Source of the DNA: Microcoleus sp. EPA2
GTDB lineage: Bacteria > Cyanobacteriota > Cyanobacteriia > Cyanobacteriales > Microcoleaceae
Length of the DNA stretch: 64,000 nucleotides
Assembly: GCA_020882975.1 (NCBI GenBank)
Contig: JAHRFD010000008.1
Location: 1-64,000, forward strand
Reading direction: 5' to 3'
Position numbers and translations under genes: made by a program. Below are positions 50,769 through 58,625 of the stretch, in pieces. The notes under the pieces were generated by a model. It saw only the letters and a program-made list of their open reading frames with translations. It made no database searches and was not told the origin of the DNA. Every line of letters starts with the position of its first letter. Positions within the stretch are counted from its first letter, which is position 1.

Positions 50769-51167
50769 ATGTGGCAAGACCCCAATTTCCGAGTTCCCAT
50801 CGCCATTAGTTTCGGTGCAGTCGCAGGCGCTTTGAGTCGATATTATATCACATTATGGTTTGCCAGCCGTTTTGGTACTGCTTTTCCCTACGCAACTTTT
50901 TTGATTAACATTACTGGTTGCTTGGCTATGGGATTTTTTATTACCCTCGCATCTCAACGAGGGGCGATGATTCCTCTAGAAGTTCGGTTAATGGTAACAA
51001 CGGGCTTTTTGGGTGCTTATACTACTTTTTCTACTTACGGTTTAGAGACAAATATCTTGTGGCGCGATCGTTCTTACAGCGTCGCCACTTTTTATTGGGC
51101 TGGTAGTGCCATACTCGGAGTAATTGCAGTTCAGTTAGGTATCATTCTAGGGCGATCCGGCAAATAG
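50769..51167 (+). CDS. crcB: Fluoride efflux channel CrcB/Fluc
   Basis: 132 residues from the ATG at 50769, chosen because the extra 24 residues of a longer frame come from low-complexity upstream DNA. Four membrane helices are present. Landmarks are the [12 protein letters not shown]-terminal helix, [16 protein letters not shown] and [18 protein letters not shown] (the conserved T-F-S-T-Y/F region of the pore). It exports fluoride as a dual-topology dimer. No fluoride riboswitch was recognised upstream. Confidence 0.92.
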   Translation: MWQDPNFRVPIAISFGAVAGALSRYYITLWFASRFGTAFPYATFLINITGCLAMGFFITLASQRGAMIPLEVRLMVTTGFLGAYTTFSTYGLETNILWRDRSYSVATFYWAGSAILGVIAVQLGIILGRSGK

Positions 51168-51633
51168 ATAAAATCCCCTCGCAAATCCCAATCATCGACC
51201 AGGTAAAAAATTTGGCAAATAACCAATAACTAACCACCAATAATATCAAATCCGTTGAGATCAGAATTAGGATTTCTCTCTTCTCTTTCTCTGTGTCCTC
51301 TGTGTTCTCTGTGGTTTAATTATTCCGATACAACCGGAAGTGAGATCACCAATAACCAATAACCAATAAGTTGTATTAACTAACCGTTTGGTGTGGCGTC
51401 CGCTTTACCGTTTGGCACAAGAAAAATATCAATTGTTGGTTTAAGCAGTTCCAGATACAAAAAATAACACCAAGAAACATGATTTGTAGGATACATTTTG
51501 ATTGAGATGGTGAGGCATCTAAAAATCAACCTGGTTTCTCATCGGTATCAGTCTGATAACTGTAACCATTGGTGTCAATAGGTTATAGACTGGATGTAGA
51601 AACGCGGGCAACACAGGTTTAGGAGGGTGGCCA
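51168..51633. other. Gene-free stretch with dispersed repeats before mgtE
   Basis: The reversed CAGAGAACACAGAGGACACAG repeat and TTCCGGTTGTATCG occur near 51270-51345, with ACCAATAACCAATAA tandem pieces. The last ~200 bases are the mgtE leader. No M-box-like magnesium riboswitch was recognised by eye. Confidence 0.5.
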
Positions 51634-53031
51634 GTGACCGAAAACAATTATCAATTATCTTTGCTACCGACCTACGCGCGAAAAGAATTGCGGGAATTAG
51701 TGCGATCGCAATTAAAAGCCCTGCTGGAACAAGGAGACTGGACAGGAGCAAAAGCGATTTTGCAGCCTGTGCAGGAAGCTGACATCGCTGAAGCCATCGA
51801 AGGTTTACCAGAAACTATGCAGGTAATCGCTTTTCGTTTGCTGTCAAAAGATGAGGCGATCGCAGTTTACGAATATCTCGACTCCAGCGTCCAGCAGTCG
51901 CTGTGTGAAAAATTCAAACGCCAAGAAGTCATTGACATTGTAGACAAAATGTCACCAGACGATCGCGCTAAACTATTTGACGAACTACCGGCAATATTAG
52001 TCCGTCGCCTGTTGGGTGAATTGAGCCCAACGGAACGGGAAGCGACGGCTCAACTTTTGGGTTACGAAGCTAGTACCGCCGGTCGGATCATGACCCCAGA
52101 ATACATCTCTCTCAAAGAAAGCTTTACCGTCACCCAAGCTTTAGATAGAATCCGATCTTTGGCTAAGACTACAGAAACAATTTATTCTCTTTATGTCACC
52201 GATGCCGGTCGCTGTTTAACGGGTATTTTGTCCTTGCGGGATTTAGTCACTTCTCCCCTGGACAAAACTGTCGGTGAAATTATGACTCGCGAGGTGGTGT
52301 CAGTTCAAACTGGTACTGACCAAGAAGAAGTCGCTAGGCTGATCCAGCGTTATGATTTTTTGGCAGTGCCGGTAGTAGACCGGGAACAGCGTCTCGTCGG
52401 TATTATTACAGTGGATGATGCGATCGACATTTTGGAACAAGAAGCAGCCAAAGATATTTATACCTTGGGCGGTGTTCAGTCCGGCGGTGACAATTATTTT
52501 CAGACCGATTTAATCACCGTTGCTCGCAAAAGGGTAGTTTGGCTATTTGTGCTGCTCTTAACTAATACTGTTACGGGGGCAATTATTCGAGCTCAAGAAG
52601 ATATTTTGCAGCAAGTTGTAGCTCTAGCAGCCTTTATTCCATTGCTCACAGGTACGGGAGGTAATGTGGGAGCCCAGTCCTCAACGGTGGTAATTCGCGG
52701 TTTGAACACCGATGAAATTACAGCCATGGGGCCGTTGAAAATAATTGTGCGCGAGGGGATGGCGGGAGCGCTGCTAGGAGCTATATTGGGGACGGTAGCC
52801 ACTGTTTGGGCTTATATTCTGCAAGGGAATTTAGCAGTGGCGATGGCAGTAGGGATTAGTTTGTTGGCGATCGCAATGTTAGCGTCGATTGCAGGTTCAG
52901 CTTTGCCCTTTTTATTTCGTTCTTTGGGTTTAGACCCAGCTTTGATGTCCGCACCCTTTATCACTACCGCAGTTGATGTCCTCGGTGTCTTAATTTATTT
53001 TTCTTTAGCTCGATTAATTTTGCAGGTTTAA
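51634..53031 (+). CDS. mgtE: Magnesium transporter MgtE
   Basis: 465 residues from a GTG start with AGGAGGGTGGCCA upstream. The N-terminal MgtE_N helical bundle is ~20-130. A tandem CBS pair follows (ITVDDAIDILE near its end). Five membrane helices complete it, with TGTGGNVGAQSSTVVIRGL and the conserved Asp of the last helix (ITTAVDVLGVLIYF). The CBS domains sense cytosolic Mg2+ and gate the channel. Confidence 0.96.
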   Translation: MTENNYQLSLLPTYARKELRELVRSQLKALLEQGDWTGAKAILQPVQEADIAEAIEGLPETMQVIAFRLLSKDEAIAVYEYLDSSVQQSLCEKFKRQEVIDIVDKMSPDDRAKLFDELPAILVRRLLGELSPTEREATAQLLGYEASTAGRIMTPEYISLKESFTVTQALDRIRSLAKTTETIYSLYVTDAGRCLTGILSLRDLVTSPLDKTVGEIMTREVVSVQTGTDQEEVARLIQRYDFLAVPVVDREQRLVGIITVDDAIDILEQEAAKDIYTLGGVQSGGDNYFQTDLITVARKRVVWLFVLLLTNTVTGAIIRAQEDILQQVVALAAFIPLLTGTGGNVGAQSSTVVIRGLNTDEITAMGPLKIIVREGMAGALLGAILGTVATVWAYILQGNLAVAMAVGISLLAIAMLASIAGSALPFLFRSLGLDPALMSAPFITTAVDVLGVLIYFSLARLILQV

Positions 53032-53158
53032 TATATTTAAGTAGATTTAGATACATCAAAAACCCAGAGTAATTTTAAATTCAGTAATGTAGAGCCTACC
53101 AAGTATCAATTACTAATTTCTAATTCGCCATTCCCCATTCGCAATTCCCATTTAACAT

Positions 53159-54070
53159 ATGTCTTCATCCAATTCAAAAACCAAAATCCAAAATCCCAAA
53201 TTGACCAATTTGTCAGAAACGGCTGAATTGTTTTTTTTGGCGGTATCTGCCGTTGGATTAGCTGCTAGTTTGGTTTTCCAGCAGAGCATTTACGCCCAAG
53301 TGCCGATCGCCATTTCGCTACTGTTGAATTTTGTGAATCGACAGAAGTTGCAGCAGCAAATTAGGATGAGTACGGCTTCAACGTTCGATCGGGTAGATCG
53401 ACACGCGACAACAACCGATCGCGCGATCGAACAATTACAAATTGCCGTAAAATCCTTAGATCGAGCTCTCCCCCAAACAGCCAACGAAAATATCAATGCT
53501 CAACCGGGAGAGAACGTACATTCTTTAATTTCAGCCGTTGAAAATATGCGTCAGCGGTTAATAATTTTAGAAAAAACCATGAAAATGATTCAAACCGAGA
53601 TCGAAATTACCAGCCGTCAATTCAAACAGCGGCCAGAGTTACAACAAGTCGAAACTTTAACAACAATCATTCTCGATTTGCAGCAATTTATCAACGAACT
53701 GCCGCAGTGGGGAAATTTGCAGCAACGACAGCTAACAGAACTTCAGCAACAAGTAGAAAAGGCTTTGGGTGAACTATCCCAAGAAATTGCTACTATTCCT
53801 AACCAAGTACAGGAGGCGGTAGAGCGTCACGGCGGGGAAATCAACCGCAATTTGGATTCCGGTTTAAATGGCGATCGACCTAAAAGCTATGATGTTGAAA
53901 AAATTAGACAGAAGTATCCCAGAGCTTATGTCAAGTGGAGTCGAGAAGAAGATGAGAAGTTGAAGAATGAATATGCTAGCGGTCAACAAATTGGTGAATT
54001 AGCCAAGAAATTTCAGAGACAATCAGGGGCGATTCGTTCGCGATTGCGAAAATTAGGATTAATGGAATAA
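53159..54070 (+). CDS. Membrane coiled-coil protein with SANT/Myb-like C-terminal domain
   Basis: 303 residues. Two short hydrophobic helices (ELFFLAVSAVGLAASLVF, IYAQVPIAISLLLNFV) are followed by long coiled coils (~60-235, LQQFINELPQWGNLQQRQLT and others). The last ~45 residues are KWSREEDEKLKNEYASGQQI and then a helix with QRQSGAIRSRLRKLGL. This resembles SANT/Myb-like HTH domains found at the C-terminus of some cyanobacterial proteins. Function unknown. The ATG follows a low-complexity AT stretch. Confidence 0.72.
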   Translation: MSSSNSKTKIQNPKLTNLSETAELFFLAVSAVGLAASLVFQQSIYAQVPIAISLLLNFVNRQKLQQQIRMSTASTFDRVDRHATTTDRAIEQLQIAVKSLDRALPQTANENINAQPGENVHSLISAVENMRQRLIILEKTMKMIQTEIEITSRQFKQRPELQQVETLTTIILDLQQFINELPQWGNLQQRQLTELQQQVEKALGELSQEIATIPNQVQEAVERHGGEINRNLDSGLNGDRPKSYDVEKIRQKYPRAYVKWSREEDEKLKNEYASGQQIGELAKKFQRQSGAIRSRLRKLGLME

Positions 54071-54099
54071 TAGTAATAGGGTATTGGGCATCGGTAATC

Positions 54100-54215
54100 G
54101 GGAATCGGGCATGGTTAGAACCTCACCAACAACTAATAACTAACAACTAATAACTCATCACCAATAACTAATAACTAATAACTCATCACCAATAACCAAT
54201 AACCAATAACTCATA
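54100..54215. repeat. Low-complexity AATAACTAATAACC-type tandem repeats
   Basis: Degenerate tandem copies of ACTAATAACTAATAAC and ACCAATAACCAATAAC over about 100 bp between two genes. Non-coding. Confidence 0.8.
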
Positions 54216-54220
54216 ACAAA

Positions 54221-54252
54221 GCGATCGCCCTTTTTTGCAAAAGAGCGATCGC
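54221..54252. terminator. HIP1-based terminator hairpin
   Basis: Two GCGATCGC octamers inverted around CCTTTTTTGCAAAAGA; the arms extend to 12 bp. It serves the converging genes on both sides. Confidence 0.6.
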
Positions 54253-54337
54253 CTAGTTTATTTATTCACCACTGGCCGAAAACAGCCAGCCACTAACAGC
54301 AAATCTCAAGGTTAAAAAAAACCTTGGCTACCTCATT

Positions 54338-54865
54338 TTAGAAATCTTGCGGCAACAAAGAACTTAAACGATCCAACAACGGATCGGATTCCCGACGAGG
54401 AGTAACCTCAGCATCAGCAACTACATTCTTATCTGCTACAGACTCCGGCTCAACCCTGTCAGACTCTACTACTTTGGAAACTTGAGCAAAAGAAACTTCA
54501 GCAAACTTGCTATTCACACTACCCTGCAACTGCGACAACTGCGTACTCAGTTGATTCATGTGATTTTGTAGTCCTTCCAAACGGCTTAATTCCTCAGCAG
54601 AAACATTGTGCTCGAACTCAGCAAATTTGACCGCCAGTTCAGCAATACGCTGTTCCAACCGCTGAAAGCTAGGTGTAGGACCAGCCGACTCAGACACCGA
54701 CAAAAACTGCCACAAAGCTTGCTTGCAGAGATTGCTGAAAGTCTGATATTTAGTCAAAGCCAGCTCTTTTTCAATAGCCGCCAGCAAAGTTTGATCGGCT
54801 GCATCTTCCGTAAACGCCACCGAGAAATTCGCCTTATTTTTTGCCCAAAGTGCCATAGGGTTCAA
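54338..54865 (-). CDS. Partner of the ParM-like protein (ParR-like candidate)
   Basis: 175 residues. It begins with a strand (KANFSVAFTEDAADQTLLAAI) followed by TKYQTFSNLCKQALWQFL, which resembles a ribbon-helix-helix followed by a helix. Then comes a coiled-coil region (~65-115, QRLEQRIAELAVKFAEFEHN). The last ~50 residues are acidic and disordered and end LLDRLSSLLPQDF, a short amphipathic tail like the ParM-binding tail of ParR proteins. It lies 11 bp downstream of the ParM-like gene on the same strand. The ParR assignment is inference from context. Confidence 0.7.
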   Translation of the reverse strand: MNPMALWAKNKANFSVAFTEDAADQTLLAAIEKELALTKYQTFSNLCKQALWQFLSVSESAGPTPSFQRLEQRIAELAVKFAEFEHNVSAEELSRLEGLQNHMNQLSTQLSQLQGSVNSKFAEVSFAQVSKVVESDRVEPESVADKNVVADAEVTPRRESDPLLDRLSSLLPQDF

Positions 54866-54876
54866 GCCTTAATGCG

Positions 54877-55959
54877 TTACTTAATGGTGGCTAGCTGAGC
54901 CTCAGCATATATAAACTGTCCCAAAGCATTGGCTTTCCGAGAAGGTTGAGCCAAGTGAGCCTTAAGATTAGCCTCTTTGAGCAAGGGTTGGAGAACTTCC
55001 CAGAAAAACTCGCCGCCCCCACCAGTCAGAACCACATCCGTCACCCGTTCTGGTAGCCACTGCACCAAACGCTCGGATAGTTCGTTAGCGAAAGTCTCGC
55101 GCAAATCCTTAATAATCGGATCTAAATTAGTTGGCTTAGTAGCTCCTCTAGGACGATATAAACGCTGGCCTTCCGGCTTATTAACCGCTTCTAGTAAAGA
55201 CAGAGATTGAGCATCTGCCCCTGGAATTTTGGAGGCGACTTGTTCGTAGAACTTATTCATGGCGAAAGAATCGCTTTTAGAAGCAGCCCTAGCAAACCGG
55301 AAACGATCGACCATCAACAAATCAGTAGTTTGATGTCCGATATCGACTACAGCCACCGATAATTCTGGCAACTCCGGCGAAAACTCCTTATTGTCTTGAG
55401 CTTCGCACCAAATCAGACTGCCGAACCCTTCGGGCATCACCCAAACGTGGCTGATATTAATATCCACGCGCTCGCCCCGGTAAACCATCAGGTGCGGAGA
55501 GCGCAGTTGGCTGACTATTTCTTCCTTTTCTTTCTCAAACTGATCCTGGGAATAAAAGGGCAAGCCTAGCACAACGGCTATGTCGCCTTTCATCTGGAAA
55601 TATCCAGCACAGGAAAAAACCTTAACTAAGGCATCTACTACTTTAGACTGGTCGGCACCACCGAGATTAGCGCCAAAATCCGCAGCCAGTTGGCCGATAG
55701 CGTAACCTTTGCCCTGATACTCCAGCCACATATCCAACAGAGGGTCTGTGGCTTTCGACTCAAAGCTACCGCCCCGCACCTTTTCTACTGGCATAGAAGC
55801 CACGTTGGCGGGGATAAAAATAACACCATTGGGATTGCGGCTCACGCAGGCCTTAGTTGCCGTCCGACCCAAATCAGCACTAATAATCGATTTGTGAGAA
55901 GCGATCTTAGTCTGTTGCGTCAACATAGCCGAATTAGGAACAAGCTGTCTAGTTGTCAT
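54877..55959 (-). CDS. ParM/StbA-like actin-family ATPase
   Basis: 360 residues of the actin/ASKHA fold. Phosphate 1 motif is IISADLGRTATKACVSR; phosphate 2 is VAVVDIGHQTTDLLMVDR; adenosine motif is VVLTGGGGEFFWE. ParM-type proteins form filaments that push plasmid copies apart. Here the gene is on a chromosome-like segment with a small downstream partner. It is divergent from ftsH. Confidence 0.85.
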   Translation of the reverse strand: MTTRQLVPNSAMLTQQTKIASHKSIISADLGRTATKACVSRNPNGVIFIPANVASMPVEKVRGGSFESKATDPLLDMWLEYQGKGYAIGQLAADFGANLGGADQSKVVDALVKVFSCAGYFQMKGDIAVVLGLPFYSQDQFEKEKEEIVSQLRSPHLMVYRGERVDINISHVWVMPEGFGSLIWCEAQDNKEFSPELPELSVAVVDIGHQTTDLLMVDRFRFARAASKSDSFAMNKFYEQVASKIPGADAQSLSLLEAVNKPEGQRLYRPRGATKPTNLDPIIKDLRETFANELSERLVQWLPERVTDVVLTGGGGEFFWEVLQPLLKEANLKAHLAQPSRKANALGQFIYAEAQLATIK

Positions 55960-56353
55960 TGAAACGTTTTACCTCACTGAGCCTCACCATTATCATGCCT
56001 TATCCCTGGACACTGCCACGCTTAAAGACAGTGGGTTTTGCCGCGATTTTTCTAACTTTACCTAGATCGGCATTCAAATCAGCACCAAACATTATATTCG
56101 GGACGATCGCCTTTTATGAATTTTAGATTTAGATTCTAGATATTACGGGCTACTCCACGGATTCATCTGGGCCCTGTTGTCGCCCGGATGCTTGATTGTC
56201 AGTTTTATTTTCCATCGTCCTGACCATACCCTGTTGCCTGAGAGGGCATTGTTAAGTTACATTTAGTTAAGATTCTGAGTGTTAAGTTTACTCCCACTCC
56301 TTCGACACCGCGATCTTACCTGATTTGTCCACAATTCTAGACCCTCATAATTT
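55960..56353. promoter_or_regulatory. Divergent promoter region of parM-like gene and ftsH
   Basis: 394 bases without a gene. Only AT-rich promoter-like blocks and a weak dyad (TTGCCTGAGAGGGCA near 56232) are visible. No centromere-like array of direct repeats (a parC site) was recognised. Confidence 0.4.
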
Positions 56354-58243
56354 ATGAAAATTTCTTGGCGAACTATACTACTTTGGACTCTACCCGCCCT
56401 AGTCATCGGATTCTTCCTGTGGCAAGGCGCTTTTGCACCCTCGCCTGCAGAAATGACCAAGAACACCGCCAGCACCCGCCTCAGCTACGGTAGATTCTTA
56501 GATTACTTAAACGCCGGTCGAGTCACCAGCGTAGACCTTTACGATGCAGGTCGGACGGCTATTGTCGAAGCTGTCGATCCCGAACTGGACAATCACGTAC
56601 AGCGGTGGCGAGTGGATTTACCATCCAATGCCCCAGAATTGGTTTCCCGACTCAGAGACTCCCAAATCAGCTTCGACACTCACCCCCTGCGTAACGACAG
56701 CGCTGTCTGGGGACTCTTAGGCAATCTGGTGTTTCCTCTGCTATTAGTGGGAGGGCTGTTTTTTCTGTTCCGCCGCAACGGTGGTAACGTTCCCGGTGGC
56801 CCTGGTCAAGCGATGAATTTTGGTAAGTCCAAAGCTCGCTTTCAAATGGAAGCCAAAACAGGCGTGTTGTTTGATGATGTCGCCGGCGTTGAAGAAGCAA
56901 AAGAAGAACTCGCCGAAGTCGTCACCTTCCTGAAAAAACCAGAACGGTTCACCGCAGTGGGAGCGAAAATTCCCAAGGGTGTGCTGCTAGTTGGCCCTCC
57001 CGGAACAGGTAAAACGATGCTCGCAAAAGCGATCGCAGGGGAAGCCGGCGTACCTTTCTTCAGCATCTCCGGTTCAGAATTTGTGGAAATGTTCGTAGGT
57101 GTCGGCGCTTCCCGCGTCCGAGACTTGTTTAAGAAAGCCAAGGAAAACGCTCCTTGTATCATTTTTATTGATGAAATTGATGCCGTGGGCCGTCAGCGCG
57201 GTTCCGGTATCGGCGGCGGTAATGATGAGCGCGAACAAACCCTCAACCAGTTGCTGACGGAAATGGACGGTTTTGAGGGCAATACTGGGATTATCATCAT
57301 TGCGGCCACAAACCGTCCTGATGTGCTCGACTCTGCTTTGCTGCGGCCGGGACGTTTTGACCGCCAAGTGAGCGTAGATACGCCAGATATCAAGGGCAGG
57401 TTGGAGATTTTGGGGGTACACGCACGCAACAAGAAGTTGTCGGCGGAGATTTCCTTGGAGGCGATCGCCCGTCGGACTCCTGGTTTTACCGGGGCTGATT
57501 TGGCAAACTTGCTCAACGAAGCTGCGATTTTAACTGCCCGTCGCCGGAAAGAAGCGATTACGATGCTGGAAATTGACGATGCAGTCGATCGGGTTGTGGC
57601 AGGTATGGAAGGCACTCCCTTGGTGGACAGCAAGAGCAAACGCTTAATTGCATACCATGAAATCGGTCACGCGATCGTCGGTACGGTGATTCAAGCCCAC
57701 GATCCCGTGCAAAAAGTAACTTTAGTCCCTCGCGGACAAGCCCGTGGTTTAACATGGTTTATGCCTAGCGAAGACCAAGGTTTGATTTCGCGATCGCAAA
57801 TTTTGGCACGGATTAGCGGTGCTTTGGGAGGCCGCGCAGCGGAAGAAGTAGTGTTCGGCGATGCCGAAGTAACCACCGGTGCGGGTAACGACTTGCAACA
57901 AGTCAGCGGTATGGCGCGCCAAATGGTGACTCGCTATGGAATGTCAGACTTGGGCCCGATCGCCTTGGAAGCTCAACAAAGTGAAATTTTCCTCGGCCGC
58001 GACTACACAGCGCGATCGGAATATTCCGAAGAAATAGCCTCTCGGATTGACGGACAAGTTCGAGCCATTGTCGATCATTGCTACAATGATGCCCGCCGAA
58101 TTATTCGGGAAAATCGCACCGTAGTCGATCGCCTAGTTGATTTGTTGATTGAAAAAGAAACCATCGACGGTGAAGAATTCCGGCAAATAGTGGCTGAATA
58201 CACTTTTGTCCCCGAAAAAGAACAGTACGTTCCTCAGCTTTAA
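56354..58243 (+). CDS. ftsH: ATP-dependent zinc metalloprotease FtsH
   Basis: 629 residues. Two N-terminal membrane helices ([35 protein letters not shown]) are followed by an AAA+ domain. Walker A is GPPGTGKT, Walker [12 protein letters not shown] and [24 protein letters not shown]. The Zn-protease site HEIGH lies near residue 435. It degrades damaged membrane proteins; in cyanobacteria FtsH complexes turn over photodamaged PSII D1 and other proteins. Which FtsH1-4 homologue it is cannot be determined here. Confidence 0.95.
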   Translation: MKISWRTILLWTLPALVIGFFLWQGAFAPSPAEMTKNTASTRLSYGRFLDYLNAGRVTSVDLYDAGRTAIVEAVDPELDNHVQRWRVDLPSNAPELVSRLRDSQISFDTHPLRNDSAVWGLLGNLVFPLLLVGGLFFLFRRNGGNVPGGPGQAMNFGKSKARFQMEAKTGVLFDDVAGVEEAKEELAEVVTFLKKPERFTAVGAKIPKGVLLVGPPGTGKTMLAKAIAGEAGVPFFSISGSEFVEMFVGVGASRVRDLFKKAKENAPCIIFIDEIDAVGRQRGSGIGGGNDEREQTLNQLLTEMDGFEGNTGIIIIAATNRPDVLDSALLRPGRFDRQVSVDTPDIKGRLEILGVHARNKKLSAEISLEAIARRTPGFTGADLANLLNEAAILTARRRKEAITMLEIDDAVDRVVAGMEGTPLVDSKSKRLIAYHEIGHAIVGTVIQAHDPVQKVTLVPRGQARGLTWFMPSEDQGLISRSQILARISGALGGRAAEEVVFGDAEVTTGAGNDLQQVSGMARQMVTRYGMSDLGPIALEAQQSEIFLGRDYTARSEYSEEIASRIDGQVRAIVDHCYNDARRIIRENRTVVDRLVDLLIEKETIDGEEFRQIVAEYTFVPEKEQYVPQL

Positions 58244-58625
58244 CTACTCGCCGGGAAGTCCCCCGCTATAAATGTACCCAGTTTAGCGGTGGGATGAAAG
58301 GCAGGGAAATTGGAGGAACGGAAATTTCCAAATCTTGCTAAGGTCTTTAGTGTAATCCTAAGCACCTAGCCAAGCATGAAAAAAATCTCAAACGCAAGCA
58401 ACAAAAGCTGGGCAAAAAACAAAAAGGAACTAAATCAAGAAACGTAGTTCACACAGAATATTCAGCGCGAATATAATTCGCTCCTACAACAACGAAGTCC
58501 ACTCCTAGGGGACTAAAGAAATTCAACCCGCGCCAGCGGGTTTTGTTTGTGTAAAAGCAGTTTCAACCGCCTTTGTTCCACCCATAAATTCAACCCGGTG
58601 GGAGTGGGTGTTGTTTGTGTAGAAA
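58244..58625. other. Gene-free stretch with TnpB relic and two terminator-like repeats
   Basis: Besides the TnpB relic, TTCAACCCGCGCCAGCGGG with GTTTGTGTA (58527-58560) and TTCAACCCGGTGGGAGTGGG with GTTTGTGTA (58588-58621) are two copies of the same unit just before the histidine kinase gene. Confidence 0.5.
58351..58458 (+). pseudogene. tnpB: TnpB internal fragment (decayed IS605 accessory gene)
   Basis: The frame reads CNPKHLAKHEKNLKRKQQKL and then GKKQKGTKSRNVVHTE. This matches the very conserved TnpB segment (NPKHLxKxEKKLKxxQRxLSRKQKGSKNR) upstream of the RuvC-I/II region. Stop codons flank the fragment in frame (TAG at 58348). No other part of TnpB is present within ~100 bp. The 3124-3309 fragment elsewhere is a different part of the gene, so the two are independent relics. 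Confidence 0.7.

Noticed and set aside
51346..51633. M-box magnesium riboswitch ahead of mgtE
   Set aside because: No stretch matching the M-box core could be recognised.
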